Shown here: piece by piece, positions 18,714 to 26,540 of the stretch
Layout: every line of letters begins with the position of its first letter
Numbering within the stretch: position 1 is the first letter of the stretch
Program-made: the position numbers and the translations under genes
Assembly: GCA_031285605.1 (NCBI GenBank)
Contig: JAITVW010000033.1
Coordinates: 1-27,858, forward strand
Reading direction: 5' to 3'
DNA from: Fusobacteriales bacterium
GTDB lineage: Bacteria; Fusobacteriota; Fusobacteriia; Fusobacteriales; Leptotrichiaceae
Length of the DNA stretch: 27,858 nt
Notes under the pieces: model-generated
What the model saw: the letters and a program-made list of their open reading frames with translations, nothing else
Told to the model about the DNA's origin: nothing
Database searches by the model: none

Positions 18714-19469
18714 ATGAAATTAGTGGATACACATGCACATATATATGACGAGAAGTTTAGAGGCGATTTCGATGAAATAATGAACAGGATTAACAATGAG
18801 CTGGATTTTGTGGTGAGTATCGGTTATGACATGGAATCATCCGAGAAAAGTATAGCATTATCGGAAAAGTACAAAAAAATATACAGTGTAATAGGATTTC
18901 ATCCCACAGAAATAAAAAAATACAGTGAAGAAGCGGAAAAAAAGCTTGAAGAGCTGGTAAAGAAGCATAAAGTGGCAGCAATAGGAGAAATAGGGCTTGA
19001 TTATTACTGGATGGAAGATCCGAAAGAAAAGCAGATGGAAATATTCAGACTGCAGATGGAGCTTGCAAGAAGAGCGGAGCTTCCTGTAGTTATACACACG
19101 AGAGATGCTATGGAAGATACTGTAAAAATACTTGAAGAGTATAAGGATCTTGGCGGAATAATGCATTGTTATCCGGGTTCTTATGAAACTGCCAAGAAAC
19201 TGATGGACAGATATTATTTTGGGATAGGGGGAGTAGTTACTTTCAAGAATAATAAGGTAACAAAAGAGACAGTGAAAAAACTTCCTTTGGAAAGAATAGT
19301 GATAGAAACAGACTGTCCGTATCTGACTCCTGAACCGTTCAGAGGAAAAAGAAATGAGCCGGTATATGTAAAATATGTAGCTGAAAAAATTGCAGAAATA
19401 AAAGAAATATCTTTGGAACAGGTTATAGAAGTCACTACAAATAATGCAAAAAAGATTTATTCAATATGA
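18714..19469 (+). CDS. tatD: TatD-family metal-dependent DNase
   Basis: Amidohydrolase-fold nuclease of the TatD/YcfH group, 251 residues. All metal ligands are visible: His7-x-His9 (DTHAHIY), Glu92 (GEIGLDYYW), His128 (VIHTRDA), His151 (MHCYPGS) and Asp200 (ETDCPYLTPEP). Family members are 3'-exonucleases linked to DNA repair and, in some reports, to tRNA processing or D-aminoacyl-tRNA cleavage. AGGAGAAAAAAT precedes the ATG. The gene ends the ddl-luxS-tatD stretch, and the DNA after it looks non-conserved. Confidence 0.94.
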   Translation: MKLVDTHAHIYDEKFRGDFDEIMNRINNELDFVVSIGYDMESSEKSIALSEKYKKIYSVIGFHPTEIKKYSEEAEKKLEELVKKHKVAAIGEIGLDYYWMEDPKEKQMEIFRLQMELARRAELPVVIHTRDAMEDTVKILEEYKDLGGIMHCYPGSYETAKKLMDRYYFGIGGVVTFKNNKVTKETVKKLPLERIVIETDCPYLTPEPFRGKRNEPVYVKYVAEKIAEIKEISLEQVIEVTTNNAKKIYSI

Positions 19470-19511
19470 CTTTCAGAGAAAAAATTAACAAAAAAATCTT
19501 AAAGTGTTACC

Positions 19512-19655
19512 ATGTTATTATTTGTATGGATGATATATTTATTAGCGGTATTAGCTCACACAGATATTGATATTATGGCTGTAATGGCTGAAAATAAAGA
19601 TGAGGAAACTAATATTTATATCCCGTTTGAAATTATAAAAAAAATTGTTTCATAG
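19512..19655 (+). CDS. Short unassigned ORF, 47 residues
   Basis: It opens MLLFVWMIYLLAVLAH, a hydrophobic stretch, then turns acidic and charged (AENKDEET) and ends IPFEIIKKIVS. An in-frame stop lies 9 bases upstream of the ATG and no clear RBS is present. Its last codons form one arm of the following terminator-like hairpin. It could be a small membrane peptide, the tail of a decayed gene, or chance. I do not recognise it. Confidence 0.25.
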   Translation: MLLFVWMIYLLAVLAHTDIDIMAVMAENKDEETNIYIPFEIIKKIVS

Positions 19656-19679
19656 AAATTTTTCTGAAACAATTTTTTT
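19638..19679 (+). terminator. Strong terminator-like hairpin
   Basis: Perfect 15-base arms, AAAAAAATTGTTTCA at 19638-19652 and its complement at 19665-19679, flank a 12-base loop. The arms supply T runs on both strands, so it could terminate transcription in either direction. It probably ends read-through from tatD. Confidence 0.75.
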
Positions 19680-19765
19680 ATAATAAGACCAGTAAATTTA
19701 AAGTTAATGAATTGAAATTAAATAAAACAGATAAGATAAGAAATTTTGATATATATGAGATATGA

Positions 19766-19787
19766 ATAAGGAGCGAAAGCTCCTTAT
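19766..19787. repeat. Hairpin with GAAA tetraloop
   Basis: ATAAGGAGC and GCTCCTTAT form a perfect 9-bp stem closed by the loop GAAA, a stable RNA tetraloop type. No T run follows on either strand, so it is not a standard terminator. Confidence 0.55.
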
Positions 19788-19946
19788 CTATTAAAAAATA
19801 AGCATCACAAAATAATCTAACAGAGCTTAGATTTAAAAAAATTAAATATATATTCTGGTTGATGGATATAAGTAATGATAAAATTCTGGTATTTAATATA
19901 AAAACTTGGGCGAAAAAGTCTTGATTGTGAAAAGCGGGAATCGGAA

Positions 19947-20030
19947 ATGAAAGGAGCGAAAAGATATGATAAAGTATTTAAGGCAGCCATAGTGGAATTA
20001 CACAAAAATATGTCCAAGTTATTGACATAA
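19947..20030 (+). pseudogene. Probable N-terminal remnant of an IS3-type transposase OrfA
   Basis: The 27-codon reading MKGAKRYDKVFKAAIVELHKN then runs out of frame (MSKLLT, stop). The KRYDKxFKxxIVELHKN pattern is that of the N-terminal helix region of IS3-family OrfA (Tnp_1/HTH) proteins. The rest of the gene and the inverted ends are missing. Directly after the break, TGTCCAAGTTATTGACA at 20011-20027 starts with TG and is nearly palindromic, and may be an insertion-sequence end. The assignment rests on about 20 residues recognised from memory. Confidence 0.4.
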
Positions 20031-20068
20031 ATCTAGAATGAAAAAGTTGAGAAAATATTTTTGCCGTA

Positions 20069-20077
20069 TGTTATAAT
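20069..20077 (+). promoter_or_regulatory. Extended -10 promoter of the 20101 gene
   Basis: TGTTATAAT is a consensus extended -10 element. A TTGAGA at 20047-20052 lies at a rather long 19-base spacing. The start site near 20084 is 17 bases before the ATG. Confidence 0.55.
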
Positions 20078-20100
20078 ATATTAAAATTGGAGGTGTATTA

Positions 20101-20586
20101 ATGAAAATTGTTCTGTTTTTTCTTCTTTTTGGTTTGGGTTTTTCTTGTTCTTTATTGAATGATCCTGATTTTTATATGAGAAAAGCATTTGAAACTACCA
20201 GAGAAATCGGCTTAGAAAATAAATTGTATTGTGATAAAAATGATAAATATATGATTTATTATTATAAAGACAGTAAATATCTTCAGATAGGATTGGTGGA
20301 TAAGTTACAGAAAAAAGAAAATTACGGAGATGCAATAAAAAGACTTCAAGAAGACTCAGTAATAATATATGATATTTTTACACAAAAAATTACAGTGTCA
20401 AATCGTACTGATGATTTTAATGGAGTTGAGTTTCGACATTATTTGGATATGGATGACACGGTTTTTATGTTGAATAAATTAGTTGTGGATCCCGATGGAG
20501 AAGTTCAAATGTTAATAAATAGTCAATTACGCGAGACTTTCAATAATTCAAATATGTTTTATTATACTGACGATATAAAATATTGA
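20101..20586 (+). CDS. Putative lipoprotein of unknown function
   Basis: A 161-residue protein I do not recognise. The N-terminus MKIVLFFLLFGLGFSC is a signal sequence ending in an imperfect lipobox with Cys16, so lipidation is probable. The mature part is rich in Asp, Tyr, Lys and Asn (YMIYYYKDSKYLQIG, YLDMDDTVFMLNKLVVDPDGE) with alternating beta-type patterns and no catalytic motif I can name. GGAGGTG at 20089-20095 supports the start. It has its own promoter and a downstream hairpin. TTA/TTG and GAT-rich codon use and its place next to insertion-sequence debris suggest a lineage-specific or acquired gene. Confidence 0.7.
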   Translation: MKIVLFFLLFGLGFSCSLLNDPDFYMRKAFETTREIGLENKLYCDKNDKYMIYYYKDSKYLQIGLVDKLQKKENYGDAIKRLQEDSVIIYDIFTQKITVSNRTDDFNGVEFRHYLDMDDTVFMLNKLVVDPDGEVQMLINSQLRETFNNSNMFYYTDDIKY

Positions 20587-20591
20587 TAAAT

Positions 20592-20628
20592 AAAGTCAGA
20601 AGATTCAATCAATTCATTGGCTTTTTAT
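20592..20628 (+). terminator. Terminator candidate after the 20101 gene
   Basis: AAAGTCA (20592-20598) and TGGCTTT (20618-20624) form a 7-bp stem with one G-T pair, and more T residues follow. The 19-base loop is large, so strength is uncertain. Confidence 0.5.
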
Positions 20629-20726
20629 TATAAAGATATGGAATTATATCACACAAGTTAAAGATATACATGCGGTATACAAAACAGTATTAAAGTTTTT
20701 ACTTTACGAGCTGGTTAAGATTGTGT

Positions 20727-20755
20727 TTGAAAATATAAACAATTGATGATATAAT
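20727..20755 (+). promoter_or_regulatory. Promoter of the ankyrin-repeat gene
   Basis: TTGAAA at 20727-20732 and TATAAT at 20750-20755 are separated by exactly 17 bases. The start site would be near 20762, about 23 bases before the ATG. Confidence 0.75.
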
Positions 20756-20784
20756 TTAAAAAGCATAGTCTGGAGTGTATTTTA

Positions 20785-21465
20785 ATGAAAAAAATCTTAA
20801 TATGGTTGTTGTTATTCAATGTTATTGTATTTTCAGAAGAAATAGACCTGTTAAAACAGATGGATGACAGTAAATACGAAGAAAATGCAGTTAATTTTTT
20901 TTTGGACACCATTCGTAAAAAAAATAATTTGTTAGTTATAAATATTCTGGATGTGGAGAAAAATCGGCAGTCAAGACAACAGACTGCAGTAGAGGGAGTT
21001 TACGGACCGATAATAGAACGAAGACAGATGAGAGTTCAGCTTACAGTTAATTCCCGCAACAGGCAAGGATATACTCCTGTAATAGTTGCCATAGAATCCG
21101 GAAATAACGAAATGCTTTCAGAGCTTTTGAAAAGAGGGGCAAGCGTATATGAAAAGCATCCCGTTTTTGGGCGTCTGGCGTTACATACAGCATGTTACTA
21201 CGGAAATACGGAAGCAGTGAAAATATTGCTTGAGCATAATAAAAATATTGTGAATTACAGAAGTGACAATGACGGCTGGACACCTCTTGATGATGCAGTT
21301 CTGAAAGGTCACATCCAAATAGTAAAAATATTGCTTGAATACGGAGCAGATCCCAGAGTTCCTAATTTTAAGGATGAAACTCCTATAGATATGGCAACAA
21401 AATTCGGAAAAGGTGAAATAGTAAAATTATTGAGGGATCAGGATAAAAAACTACATTGGAATTAG
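20785..21465 (+). CDS. Exported ankyrin-repeat protein
   Basis: A 226-residue protein with an N-terminal signal peptide (MKKILIWLLLFNVIVFSEE, likely cut near Ser17) and no lipobox, so probably periplasmic. From about residue 90 there are four ankyrin repeats: RQGYTPVIVAIESGNNEMLSEL, then GRLALHTACYYGNTEAVKIL, then DGWTPLDDAVLKGHIQIVKI, then KDETPIDMATKFGKGEIVKL. Ankyrin repeats bind other proteins and have no enzymatic role, so the partner is unknown. A family precedent is periplasmic AnkB of Pseudomonas, needed for full catalase activity. The flavodiiron gene downstream makes an oxidative-stress link conceivable but unproven. The gene has its own promoter and a GGAG RBS. Confidence 0.85.
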   Translation: MKKILIWLLLFNVIVFSEEIDLLKQMDDSKYEENAVNFFLDTIRKKNNLLVINILDVEKNRQSRQQTAVEGVYGPIIERRQMRVQLTVNSRNRQGYTPVIVAIESGNNEMLSELLKRGASVYEKHPVFGRLALHTACYYGNTEAVKILLEHNKNIVNYRSDNDGWTPLDDAVLKGHIQIVKILLEYGADPRVPNFKDETPIDMATKFGKGEIVKLLRDQDKKLHWN

Positions 21466-21605
21466 TGTTTTGTAATTCACGGTCATTATTTATTTTGAAT
21501 AAATATCGGATTTGATATTATTTTTTTCAAAATGCGGATATCTCAAAAAAGATCTTATGATTAAAAGTTTAAATAATGCACTATAGTTTAAGGAGGAAAA
21601 CAAAA

Positions 21606-22814
21606 ATGATACACTGCGTACAAAAAGTTAGTGAAAAAATATACTGGGTCGGAGGTAATGACAGAAGACTGGAACGTTTTGAGAATATGTTTCCGGTACC
21701 AAAAGGAGTATCATACAATTCATATCTGATTCTTGATGAAAAGACGGCTTTGATAGACACTGTTGATTCAGCCGTAAGAGATCAGTTTTTAGATAATATC
21801 AGATATGTTCTGGACGGGAGAAATCTTGACTATCTGGTAATAAATCATATGGAGCCTGATCATTGCGGCAACATAGAAGAGCTGTTAAAAATTTATCCTG
21901 ATATGAAAATAGTAGGAAATGTAAAAACTTTTCAGTTTTTTGAACAGTTTTATGATACAAGAAAATCTGAAAATTATCATAAAATAGCAGAAGGAGAAAG
22001 TCTCTCTCTGGGGGAACACACGCTTAATTTTTATATGATGCCGATGGTACACTGGCCTGAAGCAATGGCAACATATGAATCAAGTCAGAAAATATTATTT
22101 TCTGCAGATGCTTTTGGTACATTCGGAGCAATAAACGGTAATCTGTTCAGTGACCAGACAGATTTTGAAGGTTACTATTTATCTGAAGCCAGAAGATACT
22201 ATGCAAATATAGTTGGGAAATACGGTATGCAGGTACAAAATGCCATAAAAAAGCTTACAAAAAATGATATAAAAATGATATGTCCGCTTCACGGACCATC
22301 ATGGAGAACTAATCTTGATTACTTTCTTGATAAGTATGATAAGTGGAGTTCTTATACACCTGAGAAAAACGGAGTAGTATTATTTTATGCATCAATGTAT
22401 GGAAATACTGAAAATGTAGTAAATGCAGTGGCTAACAAGCTTGCTGAAAAGGGTATTGAAGATATGAGGGTTTTTGATGTTTCAAAGACACATCCTTCGT
22501 ATATTATTGCCGAAGTGTGGAAATACAGCCATATGGTAGTGGCATCACCATCTTATAACAGCGGACTGTATCATGTAATGGATGCTTTGTTGCATGAATT
22601 GACAGCACTGAATATGCAGAAGAGAAAAGTAAGTATAATAGGAAATTATACATGGGCTTCAAGTGCAATAAAGGTAATTACCGAACATGTATCAAAAATG
22701 AAAGATACAGCAATAATAGGAGACCCTTTGGAGGTAAATTCATCAATGAAAGAACAGGAAGAAGAAAAAATAAATCAATTTGTGGATGCAATTTATAATT
22801 CATTAAATAATTAA
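21606..22814 (+). CDS. fprA: Flavodiiron protein (A-type flavoprotein, O2/NO reductase)
   Basis: Cytoplasmic enzyme that reduces O2 to water and/or NO to N2O, protecting anaerobes. It has 402 residues. The N-terminal metallo-beta-lactamase-like domain (about 1-250) holds the diiron ligands His81-x-Glu83-x-Asp85-His86 (NHMEPDHCGN), His149 (MVHWPEAM), Asp168 (FSADAFG) and His229 (CPLHGPSW). The C-terminal flavodoxin domain (about 255-402) has the FMN loop SMYGNTENV. There is no C-terminal rubredoxin, so a separate electron donor is needed. AAGGAGG at 21590-21596 places the start at 21606; an in-frame ATG at 21576 lies before that RBS. ptsI follows after 23 bases. Confidence 0.95.
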   Translation: MIHCVQKVSEKIYWVGGNDRRLERFENMFPVPKGVSYNSYLILDEKTALIDTVDSAVRDQFLDNIRYVLDGRNLDYLVINHMEPDHCGNIEELLKIYPDMKIVGNVKTFQFFEQFYDTRKSENYHKIAEGESLSLGEHTLNFYMMPMVHWPEAMATYESSQKILFSADAFGTFGAINGNLFSDQTDFEGYYLSEARRYYANIVGKYGMQVQNAIKKLTKNDIKMICPLHGPSWRTNLDYFLDKYDKWSSYTPEKNGVVLFYASMYGNTENVVNAVANKLAEKGIEDMRVFDVSKTHPSYIIAEVWKYSHMVVASPSYNSGLYHVMDALLHELTALNMQKRKVSIIGNYTWASSAIKVITEHVSKMKDTAIIGDPLEVNSSMKEQEEEKINQFVDAIYNSLNN

Positions 22815-22837
22815 AATTTTTATCAAAGGAGAGAAGT

Positions 22838-24544
22838 ATGAAAGAATTTAAAGGAATTGGAGCTTCAGAAGGGATTTCTATCGGGAAGGTTATGTTATTC
22901 ATCGAAGAAGAAATGAACATACCTCAGGAAAAAATATCGGAGGTACAGGTAGGAACAGAAATTGAAAAGTTGTTAGATGCACAGAAAAAATCTAAGTTAC
23001 AGTTGATTTCTATCAGAGACAAAGTTAAGGAAAAAATGGGAGAAGATAAGGCTGCTATTTTTGACGGGCATATTATGCTTCTTGAAGATGATGATCTTAT
23101 GGATGAAGTTAAGGATAAAATAAAAGCTGAAAAAATGGCTGCTTCAAAAGCTCTTGACGAAGGTGTCAACGAGTACTGCGAAATGATTTCACAGCTTGAT
23201 GATCCTTATTTAAGAGAGAGAGAGGCAGACTTAAAAGATGTCGGAAAAAGATGGCTTAAAAATATACTTGGTATAAGAATGAAGGATCTTAGTAATCTTG
23301 ATCCTGAAACAGTAGTAGTAGCCTATGATCTTACACCATCTGATACAGCACAGCTTGATCTTATAAATGCAGTAGGATTCATCACTGAAATAGGAGGAAA
23401 AACATCGCACTCTGCTATTATGGCAAGATCTTTGGAACTTCCGGCAGTAGTAGGTGTAAAAGATGCATTAAAAGAGCTGGCTGACGGAGCTTCGATAGTA
23501 ATGAACGGTGAAGTAGGAGACATAATTATAGAACCTGATGCAGACACTTTGAAAGATTACACGGAAAAGAGAGCAGACTACCTGAAAGAAAAAGAAGAAT
23601 TAAAAAAATTAATACATGAAGAAGCTGTGACTGAAGACGGACACAAAGTAGAATTATGGGGAAATATAGGAAGTCCGGAAGATATAGATGCAGTTCTTGA
23701 AGCAGGAGCAACAGGAGTAGGATTATACAGAACAGAATTCTTATTTATGAATTCAGATCATCTGCCTACAGAAGACGAACAGTATAAAGCTTACAGAGTA
23801 GTTGCGGAAAAACTTCAGGGGAAACCTGTAACTATAAGAACAATGGATATAGGGGGAGATAAAGAGCTTCCGTATATGGATCTTCCAAAAGAATTAAATC
23901 CGTTTCTTGGATGGAGAGCAATAAGAATTTCCCTTGTAAAACAGGATATATTCAAAACTCAGCTAAGAGCAATATTAAGAGCAAGTGCTTATGGTCAGGT
24001 AAAAATCATGTACCCGATGGTAACTTCAATAAATGAAGTAAGAAAAGCAAATGAAATACTTGATGAATGTAAGAGAGAACTGGACGAAATAGGTAAAAAA
24101 TACGATAAAGATATCAAAGTAGGAATCATGGTGGAAACGCCTTCAGTTGCTATTATTTCTTATAAATTCGCAAAAGAAGTAGATTTCTTCTCAATAGGAA
24201 CTAATGATTTAACACAATATTTCCTTGCGGTAGACAGAGGAAACGAACTGGTTGCTTCATTATATGATTCATTTAACCCTGCTGTATTAGAAGCAATACA
24301 AAAAGTAATAGATGCAGGACATGACAGAAATATAACTGTTAGTATGTGCGGAGAATTCGCAGGAGACAGAAGAGCAACAGAATTACTGCTTGGAATGGGG
24401 CTTGATGCCTTCAGTATGAGTGCATCATCAGTATTACAAGTTAAGAAAAAAATCAGAAACAGCAGTCATGAAAAAGCACAAAAGTACAGAGATGAAATTC
24501 TGGCTCTGAACACACCAGAAGAAGTTTTGGAAAATTTAAGGTAA
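22838..24544 (+). CDS. ptsI: Phosphoenolpyruvate-protein phosphotransferase (PTS enzyme I)
   Basis: First general protein of the sugar phosphotransferase system: takes phosphate from PEP and passes it to HPr. Its 568 residues are normal. The N-terminal HPr-binding and phosphohistidine domain has His191 in GGKTSHSAIMARSLELPAVVG. The C-terminal PEP-binding barrel shows GVGLYRTEFLFM, MDIGGDKELPYM, VGIMVETP, SIGTNDLTQY and the conserved Cys504 in SMCGEFAGD. GGAGAG precedes the ATG. ptsH (HPr), the usual partner, is not adjacent. The gene directly follows the flavodiiron gene and ends in a clear terminator, so the two probably share a transcript. Confidence 0.97.
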   Translation: MKEFKGIGASEGISIGKVMLFIEEEMNIPQEKISEVQVGTEIEKLLDAQKKSKLQLISIRDKVKEKMGEDKAAIFDGHIMLLEDDDLMDEVKDKIKAEKMAASKALDEGVNEYCEMISQLDDPYLREREADLKDVGKRWLKNILGIRMKDLSNLDPETVVVAYDLTPSDTAQLDLINAVGFITEIGGKTSHSAIMARSLELPAVVGVKDALKELADGASIVMNGEVGDIIIEPDADTLKDYTEKRADYLKEKEELKKLIHEEAVTEDGHKVELWGNIGSPEDIDAVLEAGATGVGLYRTEFLFMNSDHLPTEDEQYKAYRVVAEKLQGKPVTIRTMDIGGDKELPYMDLPKELNPFLGWRAIRISLVKQDIFKTQLRAILRASAYGQVKIMYPMVTSINEVRKANEILDECKRELDEIGKKYDKDIKVGIMVETPSVAIISYKFAKEVDFFSIGTNDLTQYFLAVDRGNELVASLYDSFNPAVLEAIQKVIDAGHDRNITVSMCGEFAGDRRATELLLGMGLDAFSMSASSVLQVKKKIRNSSHEKAQKYRDEILALNTPEEVLENLR

Positions 24545-24556
24545 TGATATAAAGGA

Positions 24557-24584
24557 AAAACTGTCTGTATTTAGGCAGTTTTTT
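24557..24584 (+). terminator. Terminator after ptsI
   Basis: AAAACTGTC and GGCAGTTTT pair over 9 bp (one G-T), with an 8-base loop TGTATTTA and a run of six T residues at the end. It begins 12 bases after the ptsI stop. Confidence 0.88.
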
Positions 24585-24625
24585 CATTATGAATAAATTT
24601 TAGAATAGGGAAAAAGCACTGTCTG

Positions 24626-24654
24626 TTGTTATTTTTTTATTTTAGTGTTATATT
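24626..24654 (+). promoter_or_regulatory. Promoter of the DJ-1 family gene
   Basis: TTGTTA at 24626-24631 and TATATT at 24649-24654 are 17 bases apart, with a TG one base upstream of the -10 box (extended -10). The start site near 24661 leaves a leader of about 53 bases. Confidence 0.6.
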
Positions 24655-24713
24655 AAAAACAGAGAATTTATATAAAAATATTATTTATAAAATAAAAAGA
24701 CGAGGTGAAGATT

Positions 24714-25265
24714 ATGAAAGTTGCAGAATTTATAGTAGAGGGATTTGAGCAGATAGAAGCTGTGACACCGGTAGATATCTTGAGACGTGCTGGAATAACA
24801 GTAGATACCGTCTCTGTGTCTGACAGGAAAAAAGTAAAAAGCAGTCATGATGTAGTAATTGAAACTGATAAAAATATGAAAGATATTAATTTTGATGACT
24901 ATGAGATGTTGATACTTCCGGGAGGACCGGGAACAGAAAATTATGAAAAGTCGGATTTTTTAATGGAAGAATTACTAAATTTCAGTAAAAATAAAAAAAA
25001 ATATATAGCGGCTATTTGTGCTGCTCCGGGAGTTCTGGCACGTCTTGGCATACTTAAAAACAAAAAAGCAGTTTCTTTTCCGAGTGTAGAATCTGACCTT
25101 GAGAAAAATGGAGCTGTTTTGTTAAGGGAAAATGTAATAACAGACGGAAATATAACTACTTCAAGGGGAGCAGGAACAGCTGTGGATTTCTCTTTAAGAC
25201 TGATAGAAATACTAAAAGGGAAAGATGAAGCAGAAAGAATTGCAAAACAGATAGTTTATAAATAA
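24714..25265 (+). CDS. DJ-1/PfpI-family protein (YajL/ThiJ type)
   Basis: A 183-residue flavodoxin-like-fold protein of the DJ-1 superfamily. The reactive cysteine is Cys102 in the nucleophile elbow (AAICAAPGVLARLGIL), and the acidic partner is Glu15 in GFEQIEAVTPVDILRRAG. LPGGPGTENY and TSRGAGTAVDFSL are further family motifs. Members have been proposed as redox chaperones and glyoxalase/deglycase enzymes; the exact activity is disputed and not readable here. The ATG at 24714 is chosen because GAGGTG at 24702-24707 serves as its RBS; a GTG at 24705 lies inside that RBS. It is monocistronic, with its own promoter, and shares a hairpin terminator with the convergent gene on the other strand. 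Confidence 0.9.
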   Translation: MKVAEFIVEGFEQIEAVTPVDILRRAGITVDTVSVSDRKKVKSSHDVVIETDKNMKDINFDDYEMLILPGGPGTENYEKSDFLMEELLNFSKNKKKYIAAICAAPGVLARLGILKNKKAVSFPSVESDLEKNGAVLLRENVITDGNITTSRGAGTAVDFSLRLIEILKGKDEAERIAKQIVYK

Positions 25266-25291
25266 AAAACGGGACTTAATCCCGCTATTTT
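25264..25291. terminator. Bidirectional terminator between convergent genes
   Basis: CGGGA (25270-25274) and TCCCG (25280-25284) form the stem with loop CTTAA. Read on the minus strand, a run of six T residues follows immediately, ending the Rep-like gene whose stop codon abuts the stem. On the plus strand a T run follows after four bases. Confidence 0.75.
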
Positions 25292-26520
25292 TCAAAAATG
25301 TAAATAAAGCTGTCATAGTTTTTATTATATTCTATAAATATTATAAATTTTTCATCTTCGTATTTAAATTCATTAAATGATTTTAAGTTTAGAAGTTCTT
25401 TATAAAACGGGGCAATCTTAGGTTGCTCCTTTTGATTTATGTAGCCGGATTCCATGAGATTATATGTTTCTCTGAATATAGGAGCCATTTGTGTAAGGTG
25501 GAATAAATTAGTCCCGCTCATTATCTCAAAAAGATTTTCATATAATTCAGGAAAAGAATCAAATCTTTTTTCAAAGGAAAAAATCAGATTATATTTTTCT
25601 TTAAACGGAAGAATTATTTTTAAAAATCTGTTTTTGAAATAATCATATTTTACTGCCTCAATAAGAAAAATTTCAAAGTTTCCTTTATAATGGAGTTTTG
25701 CATAGTCTATATTCTTTTTCATGTAGTTATATCCTTTGTTGGCAAGTGAAAGAGTAATAAAATTACGTATTTTCCCGGCATTTTTAATAAGCGGTCTGAT
25801 TCCTTCAATAAGTGTATCGGTATTTTTTTCAAGGGCATTTTTATTTTCATCGGCGAGATAAAATTTTAAGCCTATTATTTTCCCGCTGGAAGTATTATGA
25901 AGTTTTATCTTTCTGTATTGAATTTTTAGTTCAGTGTACTTTTCTATTTCCTGAATGCATACAGTCAGTATATTTTTTTCAAAGTCATAAAATCTGGAAT
26001 ACGAAGTATTGTTTAAATCCAGATAATTTTTCAGGGTATCAAGTGATACCTCAAGAAAGTCATTTATTCCGGTATTATTAGTCAGAAATAAAAATAATTT
26101 TTTGGTAACGGGATTGCTGAATTGTAAAAGTATATCAAAATTATATGCTCTGAAATCTTTTTTATTTTTTTGAAAGATATTAAAGAAGTCTGACGATATT
26201 GAAAATACATAGTTGATTCCGGAAAATTTATATGAGGAAAGTGGATTTATAATTCCTTCTATATCGGAAATATTCAGCTTGCTGCATTGATAACTTATTC
26301 TTTTTTCAAAAAACTTATTCAGAAAATTGTCAAGCTCCTGTTTATTGGTCAGACTCAAAAGATTCAGAAGTATTTTTTGTCCCATCACAATTTTTGGGTC
26401 ATTGTCGGAATTTATTTTTTTTATCAGACATTCCAAAAAAATCTTATCCTTTTTATTAAGTTTTTTTTGAAAGTCGATAAAAATATCATGTTCCTTAAAG
26501 AAAAACTCATTTTTTTTCAT
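25285..26520 (-). CDS. Rep_3-like replication initiator protein (RepB/RepA winged-helix type)
   Basis: A 411-residue protein and the only well-supported minus-strand gene. Residues about 130-225 carry the hallmark second winged helix of Rep_3 initiators: PVTKKLFLFLTNN, then LEVSLDTLKNYLDLNN, then YSRFYDFEKNILTVCIQEI, then ELKIQYRKIK...IIGLKFYL. A less conserved first winged-helix-like region lies before it. The last ~180 residues are not recognised and make it longer than common plasmid Rep proteins (about 230-330). GGAGG at 26527-26531, 6 bases upstream, selects the ATG at 26520; an upstream in-frame start lacks this support. It has its own promoter and terminator, is very AT-rich, and no plasmid genes (relaxase, parA, toxin-antitoxin) accompany it. 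Role inferred: plasmid-derived initiator or chromosomal paralogue turned DNA-binding regulator. Confidence 0.72.
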   Translation of the reverse strand: MKKNEFFFKEHDIFIDFQKKLNKKDKIFLECLIKKINSDNDPKIVMGQKILLNLLSLTNKQELDNFLNKFFEKRISYQCSKLNISDIEGIINPLSSYKFSGINYVFSISSDFFNIFQKNKKDFRAYNFDILLQFSNPVTKKLFLFLTNNTGINDFLEVSLDTLKNYLDLNNTSYSRFYDFEKNILTVCIQEIEKYTELKIQYRKIKLHNTSSGKIIGLKFYLADENKNALEKNTDTLIEGIRPLIKNAGKIRNFITLSLANKGYNYMKKNIDYAKLHYKGNFEIFLIEAVKYDYFKNRFLKIILPFKEKYNLIFSFEKRFDSFPELYENLFEIMSGTNLFHLTQMAPIFRETYNLMESGYINQKEQPKIAPFYKELLNLKSFNEFKYEDEKFIIFIEYNKNYDSFIYIFEK

Positions 26521-26540
26521 ATTTTTTTCCTCCATTCCAT

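Larger units (their letters stand above)
19470..20100. other. 631-base accessory-looking gap
   Basis: No full-length gene is supported. It contains a 47-codon ORF (19512-19655), a strong hairpin at its end (19638-19679), a second hairpin with a GAAA loop (19766-19787), and a fragment resembling the start of an IS3-type transposase (19947-20030). The promoter of the next gene lies at its right end. The AT content and gene debris suggest a site of past insertion and decay. Confidence 0.6.

Noticed and set aside
19817..20017. 66-codon minus-strand frame in the accessory gap
   Set aside because: No RBS or family pattern, and it overlaps the transposase-like fragment on the other strand.
21488..21504. 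ATTTATT/AATAAAT hairpin after the ankyrin gene as a terminator
   Set aside because: All-AT 7-bp stem with a 3-base loop and no T run; too weak to call.
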